This document shows positions 1 to 7,614 of a stretch of 64,000 bases of DNA, piece by piece. Below the pieces are notes generated by a model. That model was not told the DNA's origin. It ran no database searches and saw nothing but the letters and a program-made list of their open reading frames with translations. The translations under genes and the position numbers were made by a program. Position 1 is the stretch's first letter. Each line of letters begins with the position of its first letter. The DNA is from a virus. Location: positions 78,918 through 142,917 of the IMG/VR virus record IMGVR_UViG_3300042691_053605. The stretch is one strand, 5' to 3'.

Positions 1-385
1 GATCAATAGAAACATTGGCATGTATTGAGCATCTCTCGTTTGTATAACCATTGTTACTTATCCATTCAAACATTTTTATGATAATGTTACGGGCTTCCGT
101 ATATTTCATAGGACCGGTTACCAACTCACACATGGTAAGTCCACCGGAATAATCTGGCTCCAATTTGAAAACGCTATCAGTTGGCTGGATTGGCGAATGA
201 TAAAGAGGCTTTGGCTTATTAATATCACCAAGCGCGTACGGTACAACTACGCGTTTTCCAATAAACTTGGAAATTGAACGTGCAGTTTCCTGTACATCTT
301 TAAAGTTTGAATAGAATTCAAATTCAATTCCAACTTTACCGGCTTCCAGAACCTCTTCTGGGCGATAGCTTTTCTTAATCTTCAT
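1..385 (-). CDS. Amidoligase-like protein (3' part outside window)
   Basis: The first 128 residues of a minus-strand gene are visible; the rest lies beyond the left edge. The start ATG at 385 overlaps the end of the S1-domain gene by 11 nt, which suggests translational coupling. Residues about 18-23 read GIEFEF, later ELVTGP and then CSIHANVS. This order of an acidic strand, an E..TGP loop and a His-x-Asn motif is what I know from the amidoligase family (COOH-NH2 ligases with a glutamine-synthetase-like fold) in phages and bacteria. Such enzymes make isopeptide or peptide bonds; the substrate here is unknown. The family call is by motif recall only. Confidence 0.6.
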   Translation of the reverse strand, partial: MKIKKSYRPEEVLEAGKVGIEFEFYSNFKDVQETARSISKFIGKRVVVPYALGDINKPKPLYHSPIQPTDSVFKLEPDYSGGLTMCELVTGPMKYTEARNIIIKMFEWISNNGYTNERCSIHANVSID

Positions 386-1589
386 TTGGGATGGTCAAGA
401 AAATTTTATCGTTGTGTACTCTGTCTACAGTTACCATAACCTTCTCACCTACAACGTATTTTTTCTTTTTATTTTTTGTTTCTTTTTGTGAAATAAGTCC
501 TACAATATCTTTTTGAAGTTTTACCAATGTACCGAACGGCTGAATTGATACAACTTCACCACCTGTAATTACTCCAAGATTCTTTTCTTTGAAATCCTCA
601 ATTTCTTTCATGCGAATACTGGGATCTTCATCGGTAAGTATAATCTTTTTGTCAGCAGTAATTTCTTTAATCCAGAAAGAGATTTCTTCGCCGGCTTTGA
701 ATTTGCCTTCTTTGAATTCTTCACGCATTGCGGGTGTCATCTTACTTGTATGAATCAATCCTGTGAAGATTTCGCTAAATTCAACAAAAATACCAAACTT
801 AGCAGTTCCAGTAATAGTACCTACATATTTTTCAGTAGTACTAAGGCTTTCAATTTTTGAAGGTAAAATGTAGTTCAAATACTTTTTATGGCTAAATACA
901 AAGGCACCTAAATCTTTTAGGTAATCTTCTACCATTACAGCAACTTCTTTGCCTAACATGGAATCAAAATCCCTAACTACGTTGGCAGCAGCAAGCGAAC
1001 CTGGTAAGAACCCTTCTACGCCATTTACGTTTACAAGGAATCCACCTCCGTTTCTGCTAATTATTTTTGCATAATAAGCATTTGTAGGTTTTGCAATTTG
1101 TTCAAAGAATTCTCTGCGAATACCATCAGCATATCCTTTACTTAAGGAGGCAATAGTAAACGGCTTAATAGTTTCAATTGTAGCTTTTCTGTTAGCGTTT
1201 GCTACAAAAGCGTCGCGTGAACCTTCCTGTTGCATCCATTCGTAAAAAGAATGCTGGTCCATTTCGATATTTCTGAAAAATGGCTTTTCCTTTTCTAATT
1301 GAATAACCGCTTCCACCATTCCTGAGAGGGTAACTACCATCTCTTTTTCATTGATACTTACAACAGATACAATGGATCTGCATTCACCAATTTGAGGTTC
1401 TTTTGCGTTTTGCGGTAAGGCTTTTTCGTACGCTAAAAACGCGTCCTCCGCGCCAGCGTCGTGTCTCCATACACTAGCACTGTATTTTGCTAGTATATCT
1501 TTGTTTGGAACTCTCTTCATTCGAAGATCCTCAGCAACTGCCAGGTCCCAATCAAAGTCTACAATTTCTGTGTTATTTTTTATTTGCAT
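375..1589 (-). CDS. Protein with three S1 RNA-binding domains
   Basis: The 404-residue product has a unique N-terminal part (about 1-165) and then three S1-type OB folds at roughly 168-240, 252-325 and 336-404. Each has the usual beta-strand pattern: a G-x-V/I start, a central F-G-x-x-V strand (FGIFVEF, FGTLVKL), a G-L-I/F-x-S/P loop and a closing basic strand. This is the architecture of ribosomal protein S1 pieces. It probably binds single-stranded RNA in the cytoplasm and could steer ribosomes or RNase to phage mRNA. A late-type promoter motif lies 20 nt upstream of the ATG, so it is probably made late. The function is inferred. Confidence 0.8.
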   Translation of the reverse strand: MQIKNNTEIVDFDWDLAVAEDLRMKRVPNKDILAKYSASVWRHDAGAEDAFLAYEKALPQNAKEPQIGECRSIVSVVSINEKEMVVTLSGMVEAVIQLEKEKPFFRNIEMDQHSFYEWMQQEGSRDAFVANANRKATIETIKPFTIASLSKGYADGIRREFFEQIAKPTNAYYAKIISRNGGGFLVNVNGVEGFLPGSLAAANVVRDFDSMLGKEVAVMVEDYLKDLGAFVFSHKKYLNYILPSKIESLSTTEKYVGTITGTAKFGIFVEFSEIFTGLIHTSKMTPAMREEFKEGKFKAGEEISFWIKEITADKKIILTDEDPSIRMKEIEDFKEKNLGVITGGEVVSIQPFGTLVKLQKDIVGLISQKETKNKKKKYVVGEKVMVTVDRVHNDKIFLTIPNED

Positions 1590-1608
1590 ATTGATTTGTG
1601 TTTCTAAG

Positions 1609-1617
1609 CTATATATC
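1609..1617 (-). promoter_or_regulatory. Late-promoter motif GATATATAG
   Basis: GGATATATAGCTTAGAAA reads on the minus strand, 20 nt upstream of the S1-protein ATG and just after the stop of the preceding gene. The same block, including the CTTAGAAA tail, recurs at 23315-23323 and, as TTTAGAAA, at 56140-56148. Confidence 0.65.
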
Positions 1618-1621
1618 CATT

Positions 1622-2191
1622 CTACTTAATGCCACCAATAAATACTACTGGTATTTTTGCGGCAGCAATCGCATCGGGAACGGAAAACGTAGGTGAAAGC
1701 GTAAGTTCAATAGGAACCGGATTTAGAATAGCGGAAGCTCCGACTCCAACTGTAAGAGTTCCCGGTGGTATCGTTACCACTAAATCCGCGCGTTTTATAT
1801 TTGTAACTATAATATCGGCTAATAGAGGTGAAAGCTGCGCAACCAGTGCTTTTACAATATCAGAAGAAATATGTGCGGATAGGCAATCTGCCCACTCGGC
1901 AGCAACAACAGTCCACAGCTGATTCTTAAAGTCTACACGTTTTTGGACAGTGTCAAGATTTCCCGGTGCATTTTCAATTGCCCACTTATCAATGGCTTCT
2001 TGCACCGAAAACACGCTGTTTTTTGTATTTTCTACAACTCCGCCTAAACGTTCGTCTTCGTCAACGCCTAATGCGGTATGTAAAGGTAGCGGATCTGCAA
2101 AGTGTGCAAGAAGAGAAGCCTTTATTGTTGGCTCCAGTGACTGAAACGCTGCTGCTAATTCAGTAGCTAACAGAGGTGTGTTTAATGGCAT
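1622..2191 (-). CDS. Putative baseplate or tail structural protein
   Basis: A 189-residue protein sits at the end of the baseplate gene run, 10 nt after the spike/hub gene. I do not recognise its family. The first 70 residues are helix-like and Ala/Leu rich. A central helical part contains WTVVAAEWADCL. The C-terminal 55 residues are beta-like and Pro/Val rich (VVTIPPGTLTVGVG). It has no signal peptide or membrane segment. Its position among baseplate genes makes a virion role likely, possibly as a small baseplate or spike-associated subunit. The stop codon is followed immediately by the next promoter motif, so this gene probably ends the tail operon. Confidence 0.55.
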   Translation of the reverse strand: MPLNTPLLATELAAAFQSLEPTIKASLLAHFADPLPLHTALGVDEDERLGGVVENTKNSVFSVQEAIDKWAIENAPGNLDTVQKRVDFKNQLWTVVAAEWADCLSAHISSDIVKALVAQLSPLLADIIVTNIKRADLVVTIPPGTLTVGVGASAILNPVPIELTLSPTFSVPDAIAAAKIPVVFIGGIK

Positions 2192-2201
2192 ATTTTATTT
2201 T

Positions 2202-2942
2202 TTAGATTGTTTTAACTACAGGCAAACCAGTTTTGCCACTTAAATGTTGTACAGGAGTCATGGGTATAACTGGTGGAGACGTGGGAGCTCCCATATTTCC
2301 AATATGTGTATGAGAATTAAAAAGAGCCAGAAATGAATCCCCTAATACCACTCTTTCAATTGCTCCTGCACCTAATTCGACGGTATTTGTATGATCAATT
2401 ATTACGTTTTTTGTAGTAACATTAACAGAGTCTTCTGCATATATGTTAATTCGCGGCCCGATTAACTCAATTACGCTTTTACTCTCTTTGTGTTCAATTG
2501 TAATACTGCTATCTGGGTTAACTATAATTTGCGATTCCTTATGAAATAAATTAAGACCTTTTCCTGGAGTGTAAAAGATTTTTACCTGCTCATCCTCATC
2601 ATAGAGCAATACATGGCTTCCTAAATAACTATCAGAAATTTCTGATTGCATTGCTCGATTAATTGTTTGAATGCCATAATACTCGGGAGAGTATAAATTT
2701 CCTTCTGAAAATTGTATTCTTACAATTGCTCCTATTTTAGGAATCGATAGTGATCCAAATCCGCCTTCGCCTCCTGCAAATACGGTATTTGTGACAGGAA
2801 AAGCCCACGGAATTGCATCATTTTCAAGCTCATCAAATAAACTAAATACTTTTATTCGGCATCTACCAAGCTGTTCAGGATCGTTGTTTTCTACAACTTC
2901 GCCTAACCAAATTCGATCTCTTAGTTCTTGTGTTGATGGCAT
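2202..2942 (-). CDS. Baseplate spike/hub protein, gp5 N-terminal OB-fold type
   Basis: The 246-residue protein starts with an OB-fold module (about 10-110): WLGEVVENNDPEQLGRCRI, then IPWAFPV, then the SIPKIGAIVRIQF strand and the SPEYYG turn. This is typical of T4 gp5 and VgrG/gpV N-terminal domains. After it come beta repeats (about 120-200; SITIEHKESKSVIELIGPRI and similar) that resemble the start of a membrane-puncturing beta-helix, and a HTHIGNMG metal-binding-like tip. There is no lysozyme domain, unlike T4 gp5. It should form the trimeric spike at the centre of the baseplate. The start at 2942 lies 1 nt after the stop of the upstream gene. Confidence 0.75.
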   Translation of the reverse strand: MPSTQELRDRIWLGEVVENNDPEQLGRCRIKVFSLFDELENDAIPWAFPVTNTVFAGGEGGFGSLSIPKIGAIVRIQFSEGNLYSPEYYGIQTINRAMQSEISDSYLGSHVLLYDEDEQVKIFYTPGKGLNLFHKESQIIVNPDSSITIEHKESKSVIELIGPRINIYAEDSVNVTTKNVIIDHTNTVELGAGAIERVVLGDSFLALFNSHTHIGNMGAPTSPPVIPMTPVQHLSGKTGLPVVKTI

Positions 2943-2943
2943 A

Positions 2944-5454
2944 TTATTCTAAATCTACGTTTCCTAAATTTGCTTTAACTTCGTCGGTTGGCGGTGCGGT
3001 TAAATCTACAGATCCTTCGGAAGCCTTTGGTTTAATCGGTCCTGTTAGAGGAACTTCTACCGATGATATTTTTTCTGGCGCGGGAGGCGCAACCAATTTA
3101 ACTGGTGCTAACGGCTTTTTACTTGTTTCAGGGCTTTCAAAATTAACTTCACCTAATTTTGGGTTTGCTGGATTTGACGCCTCCAAATCAGTACGGCCAG
3201 GATCTTTATCACTTGGCTGATAACCGGCTAAAACAGTTTTTCCAGGCGTTACTGCTGCTGGGCCAGCTCCTTCAAGATTTGTAGATCCTGGTTTAGCCGA
3301 AGAAATTCCTGCACTTTGAAACTCGGTGGACCCAGGATTAATTGCAGATACTGAAGCTCCTGACAAGTTAACAACCATTGGTTTATCCGAAGAAACTGTT
3401 GGTTCTACCAATTCAACTTTTGTAGAACCTGACTGGCCAGGCGCTGCTCCTTCTAAATCTGAACTTCCAAGAGTTGCATCTTTCTTTGGCGCAGAATTCA
3501 AATCAACCGTAGTACCAGAGATATTACCTGGGTTTGCTCCGGTTAATTGAACACTAGTTGCAGAAGAATTTCCTGTTGGTGGAGCACTTAAATCAACCTT
3601 TGTACCTGATACTGATACCAAATTTGGTGCGGATAATTCTACACCAGAAAGAGCTCTTGGAGCAATTGCCGGTCCGGAGAGTTCAACAGCCGATGGGCTG
3701 CTAGGCGGAGTATTATCAGGACCAAAATCAACTTTAGAAGACGAAGCAGCGCCTACAGGAGGCGATTGCAAATTTACAGTGGAAGACTGCGCTGGAGATA
3801 CGGTAGGTCCACTCAATTGAACTTTTCCACCACCGCCTGACGGTGCAGCTGCACCTTCTAACTGAACTGCAGAAGAACTTGCCGCATTTATAGTAGGGGC
3901 GGACAGAGTAACTGGTGAAACATTTGATGAATTTTCTGGTGGAGCCTGAAGTTCTACGCTTGAAGATGAAGCGGAACCTATATTAGGACCACTTAATTCC
4001 GTATTTGTAGGACTTACCACAGAAGAAATTGCGCTCTGAACCGAGGTTAATTCAACTTGTGCAAGCGATTGAGTAAGTATTTCAGGCGCTTGTAAAACTA
4101 CTTGTTTTGCAATGTTTTGTGAAACCTTTGGCTCAAATGCGTTTGAAAATACTCTTCCAATAACCCGTGCTGCTAAATCGGCTGCTAAATTGTTTGCTGC
4201 GCCAACTGCTATATTTTCAGCCTGTTCTGCAAGTCTACCCAATAAGCTAGAATTTCTTTCATTTTCTGCTTTTAACAAATCCTGATGTTTTGTTTGATCA
4301 CGCAAATTGTTAAAAGAAGAATTCTTAATTCCTAAGAGATAACCAATTTCACTTGAAGGAATTCCTGCGTCATTTGCATCATTACCAGTCTTTTTCCAAA
4401 ACAGCGAATCCACTTTTGAATCATTTCTTTCTGACGCAGTTGGCGTATCTTGTAATATTGCTCCAAGAAGGCCATACGTATTTGATTCCCGGATAATCGG
4501 AGTTGTAATTGTAATTTTGTTGGTCGCCTCTTTTTCCGGAGTTTTTGCAATTGAGTCAAAATAACTCGGTGAATCCTCTTCTATTGAAAACTGACATCCT
4601 GAAAAAGAAAACACCATAAAAGTAGCCAATGAATCAAAATTTTGCATTAACGTAGGGAACGACGAAAACTTTCCAGGGTCTCTTTGTAAAGCATCGGTTA
4701 ATGTATTACTTAGAGCAGTTGTTGCCTGACTTGTTGGTAGCACCGCGTTAACTGCTGCCTGAATTCCTTGTTCAGCCAGCCCAGGTATGTTTATATTACC
4801 AAATAGACCAGTATCAAGAGGATTCTTATATGAATTCATCGACTGCGCAATATTTCGGTCATTCGTAGGAACCACTAGATCTGCAGGTCTTTGCATACTC
4901 CTAATTTCGGTAATTACAAGATCCATATCAAACCACCTTAAGTTTTCTGGCAAAATCCATCGCATATGAACAGAATCAAAGGTTGCCTTTCGGTATAAAT
5001 CCATCAAATATGTAATCTTTAAGTCAATGGATTCAAGGGTTTCAAATGAAAGCTTTTTATCTTTACCGCGAAAGCTATTTCCTGGAGCAATTTTCCAAAT
5101 TTCAGCAAGACCACTTACCTTTGTAAAAAACCAAGGAGTTTTTTCAGAAATATCTTTTAGCCCGGCAATAAATTCCCTAACCATCTGTGCTCGAGTGTAT
5201 TCGCCAATTCTTTTCAAATAACTAATAGCAGAATCAGGATGATCTTCAGAATATAAAAGTCCTCCTGGCCAGGTATCAAGACTTGGCTGTCCGGTAGGTA
5301 ATTCGTTAAACCCATAAAATTTTAGGTAGAACCCAATATATGTAGGATCTTCATAATCCGCAAATTTTGAAGGGCGCTGTGTTGCATACGCGGATCGCCA
5401 TGCTGGTGATGACTGCTCTAAAAATGACCGTGTAAGTGAATCAGCAAATTTCAT
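2944..5454 (-). CDS. Large baseplate-associated protein with long C-terminal repeat tail
   Basis: An 836-residue protein between the hub gene and the spike gene. Residues 1-190 are globular and aromatic-rich (PENLRWFDMDLVITEIRSM) and look like a tail-tube-initiator or baseplate hub component, though I cannot name the T4 counterpart. Residues about 190-470 are helical with Ala/Gln-rich stretches. Residues about 475-836 are about 20 units of a degenerate 16-18-residue repeat built on S-S-x-V-x-L-x-x-P. The tail is poor in aromatics and in Cys. The start is chosen at the only upstream ATG, 15 nt after the preceding stop. A virion role is inferred from context. Confidence 0.6.
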   Translation of the reverse strand: MKFADSLTRSFLEQSSPAWRSAYATQRPSKFADYEDPTYIGFYLKFYGFNELPTGQPSLDTWPGGLLYSEDHPDSAISYLKRIGEYTRAQMVREFIAGLKDISEKTPWFFTKVSGLAEIWKIAPGNSFRGKDKKLSFETLESIDLKITYLMDLYRKATFDSVHMRWILPENLRWFDMDLVITEIRSMQRPADLVVPTNDRNIAQSMNSYKNPLDTGLFGNINIPGLAEQGIQAAVNAVLPTSQATTALSNTLTDALQRDPGKFSSFPTLMQNFDSLATFMVFSFSGCQFSIEEDSPSYFDSIAKTPEKEATNKITITTPIIRESNTYGLLGAILQDTPTASERNDSKVDSLFWKKTGNDANDAGIPSSEIGYLLGIKNSSFNNLRDQTKHQDLLKAENERNSSLLGRLAEQAENIAVGAANNLAADLAARVIGRVFSNAFEPKVSQNIAKQVVLQAPEILTQSLAQVELTSVQSAISSVVSPTNTELSGPNIGSASSSSVELQAPPENSSNVSPVTLSAPTINAASSSAVQLEGAAAPSGGGGKVQLSGPTVSPAQSSTVNLQSPPVGAASSSKVDFGPDNTPPSSPSAVELSGPAIAPRALSGVELSAPNLVSVSGTKVDLSAPPTGNSSATSVQLTGANPGNISGTTVDLNSAPKKDATLGSSDLEGAAPGQSGSTKVELVEPTVSSDKPMVVNLSGASVSAINPGSTEFQSAGISSAKPGSTNLEGAGPAAVTPGKTVLAGYQPSDKDPGRTDLEASNPANPKLGEVNFESPETSKKPLAPVKLVAPPAPEKISSVEVPLTGPIKPKASEGSVDLTAPPTDEVKANLGNVDLE
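2947..4032 (-). repeat. Degenerate 16-18-residue coding repeats (about 20 units)
   Basis: The 3' 1.1 kb of the preceding gene encodes about 20 repeats with consensus (A/P)-x-x-S-S-x-V-x-L-x-(G/A)-P, for example SASSSSVELQAPP, NAASSSAVQLEGA and ARALSGVELSAP-like units. The repeats vary at DNA level, so they are old or under selection for shape rather than recently amplified. Confidence 0.8.
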
Positions 5455-5469
5455 GTAATCTATATATTT

Positions 5470-6993
5470 TTATACCGGTGTCGGCCATTCTCTACGTGTT
5501 AAGTAAACCTTATGTATAAAACCTGGCGGATTTCTTGGATTTTCTTCTGTAGGCATACCCATTGATGAAATAGGACTATCTTGCGAATATGAAAACGACA
5601 TTCCAGCTATCATATAATAGCCACTGTAGAATCTATCCAATATCATGCTAGGGTACATTGCATCAGGTTGTTCCTGTTCAGGCGAATTAAGTATTGTTTG
5701 GTGACGAATGTCATTCATTACAAATAATATCAATGGAATACGTTCACCCCGGTAGAGATTAAAATTGCCTCTTTCAAGATCAATATTAATTGTAATTTTT
5801 TCCAATTCTACATTATTTCGATCATTCCAAAGCTTTGCATAATTGTATTTTTCATGTGCATTGCCTTCGGGCGCGGTATATTGAATTCCCATCCACACAT
5901 GACGAGCCTGTGTTTTCCAATAGTCTTCAGACGGCGTTCCGGGTTTTGTAGTACGGCCTTTTAGAATAATTTTGTTCCCACCAGCGCCTTCAGTATTTAG
6001 AGGATCCACATAGATTGACCAGTATTGTTCAGAGTTTTGCTCAAAAAACTGTGTGTATGTTTTATACCCATAAGCCTGACTTACCTGGTTACTCTTATTA
6101 CTTACGTTGTACCGGTGTATAAACCCAGGAGTTCCTTTATAGTCGGGCCAGTTTGTTAAAATTTTGGAAGTTTGTCCCGTAAGTTCGGTTAGCTGTTTTT
6201 CTGTAGTTTCGCCTCCCATTGTATCGGTAATTCTTAAATTGGTTAAAAGCGCCAAATCTACATTAGTGTCTTCGCTAAATTGATTATTGATATTTACAAA
6301 ATTTAGATTGTAATACACATCAATAAATACGTCAAAGAAGCTTTGCTCGTCCTTCCAGGCATGATCCGCAATAGATAATATGTACTCACGGTAATCTGTT
6401 CTTGGACTTATCCAGGTTTGCTCATCCGCTGTTGCAGTATCGTTGGAGGCAAAACCTAATTTAAGTTCTCTAGCAATTTCTTTTAGAACATTATAGCTGG
6501 TTCCTTTATAGGAAACTACAACCTCATCATATAAATGAGGAACAAACAATTCACCGTTAATTGTATAAGCTCCGTACATACCTTCGGAATCTGCGCCTTT
6601 ACTCGTTACGCTTGTAATTCGATAATCATTTCGTATTGGCTTAAAGGTGTCATTTAATGCACGAATAAAAACAGAGGCAAGATCACCATCTTTGGGAATT
6701 GCTCCAGACGGAAAAGTTTTCCCTTTTACAAATACCTTAAAACTTACTTTTGGCAAAAACCCAGTATAATCAATGCTGAAATTCAAAATTTCATCCTGAT
6801 TAAAGACATAGTTATTAATTTCAATATACGGAAAGTTGGTACCTACGTTCTTTGTCTCTTTGTAATCCCGCGGTTCCCCTTCCATTGAGGAATTCTTATT
6901 TGTACCATAGTCAGCATCGTATATTTCAATACTGTCCAACGGTATTGCTGGATCCATCAAAGACCGTATAATTGCCTTTTCGTTTTGTGGCAT
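5470..6993 (-). CDS. Baseplate hub protein, gp27/gpD-like
   Basis: The 507-residue protein has the layout of the contractile-tail hub (T4 gp27, P2 gpD, VgrG gp27-like part). It has an N-terminal beta domain (about 45-180), a middle segment YNVLKEIARELKLGF followed by TDYREYILSIADHAW and FFDVFIDVYYNLNFVN (about 165-235), which is the typical helix-plus-strand module of this fold, and a C-terminal beta domain with ISSMGMP. It should form the trimeric ring that joins tube and spike. It sits directly before the repeat-tail and spike genes, the usual order. The start at 6993 shares one base with the stop of the upstream gene. Function is by fold-level resemblance. Confidence 0.65.
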   Translation of the reverse strand: MPQNEKAIIRSLMDPAIPLDSIEIYDADYGTNKNSSMEGEPRDYKETKNVGTNFPYIEINNYVFNQDEILNFSIDYTGFLPKVSFKVFVKGKTFPSGAIPKDGDLASVFIRALNDTFKPIRNDYRITSVTSKGADSEGMYGAYTINGELFVPHLYDEVVVSYKGTSYNVLKEIARELKLGFASNDTATADEQTWISPRTDYREYILSIADHAWKDEQSFFDVFIDVYYNLNFVNINNQFSEDTNVDLALLTNLRITDTMGGETTEKQLTELTGQTSKILTNWPDYKGTPGFIHRYNVSNKSNQVSQAYGYKTYTQFFEQNSEQYWSIYVDPLNTEGAGGNKIILKGRTTKPGTPSEDYWKTQARHVWMGIQYTAPEGNAHEKYNYAKLWNDRNNVELEKITINIDLERGNFNLYRGERIPLILFVMNDIRHQTILNSPEQEQPDAMYPSMILDRFYSGYYMIAGMSFSYSQDSPISSMGMPTEENPRNPPGFIHKVYLTRREWPTPV

Positions 6994-7610
6994 TAAGAAT
7001 TAGATTTTTGATTGTTCTTTAAGAGCTTTGATAAAAATTCAGTTTTTGATAGAGGAGCATTTACCTCATTTGAATTTTTACTTACCGCACTTCCAAAATA
7101 AATTTTGCCTCCTTTGATTTCAATTTCCTTATCACCAAAATTAGCAAAGTTTGGTGGTAACGGAGGCGTGGTTTTACTGGGATCTGCTTTTTTAGGCTTA
7201 TTACGATTATCAAATTTACCTAGCGTTGGATCCAGTTTTGAAATTTTCTCAGGATCAATATACTGGTTACGGATATCAAATTTTTGCTTTTCTGCGGCAG
7301 TACCAAACTTCATATTTATGTTTGCGTAAATTGGATCCGGCACAAACAGCAAATCACCCGTGTCAATTGTAAACGGATTGCTTATATCGTTAAACTTTAG
7401 CATCTTTTCAGTTTGTGCGGTGGATCCCATTGAAATTTTAGTAATGGAATCAATACGCATAGCCAAATCTTCTGTTACTAGCACATAATTGATCATTGGT
7501 TGATCCACCGTAATGTTCATTGATTGTTGTGTCAAATCTACAATCTGATCACCGTTTTCTAGCTGAATAATCGGCTTATTGTCAATTGTTGCAGGAAATT
7601 CTATTGGCAT
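6993..7610 (-). CDS. Small baseplate protein with a LysM-like segment
   Basis: In this 205-residue product the segment at about 50-95 reads like a LysM or tail-protein-X module: DLAMRIDSITKISMGS, then MLKFNDISNPFTIDTGDLLFVP. The helix, the N-x-I-x-x-P-x-x-I-x-x-G-D-x-L-x-V-P pattern and the spacing fit. T4 gp53 and P2 gpX carry such modules in the baseplate. The C-terminal half is Pro/Lys rich (KKADPSKTTPPLPPNF) and probably unstructured. It overlaps the hub gene by one base (7610-6993-5470 run) and probably links hub and wedge. The exact counterpart is not certain. Confidence 0.5.
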   Translation of the reverse strand: MPIEFPATIDNKPIIQLENGDQIVDLTQQSMNITVDQPMINYVLVTEDLAMRIDSITKISMGSTAQTEKMLKFNDISNPFTIDTGDLLFVPDPIYANINMKFGTAAEKQKFDIRNQYIDPEKISKLDPTLGKFDNRNKPKKADPSKTTPPLPPNFANFGDKEIEIKGGKIYFGSAVSKNSNEVNAPLSKTEFLSKLLKNNQKSNS

Positions 7611-7614
7611 TTAA

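Noticed and set aside
1629-2166. Plus-strand frames opposite the baseplate gene at 1622-2191
   Set aside because: They overlap a well-supported minus-strand gene and show no plus-strand promoter or coding bias.
2947-4032. CRISPR array or DNA-level tandem repeat
   Set aside because: The repeats are conserved only as amino acids, vary at DNA level and lie in an open frame.
5460-5468. AATATATAG before the repeat-tail baseplate gene
   Set aside because: The spacing to the ATG is only 5 nt and the first base differs; the gene is cotranscribed with the upstream hub gene.
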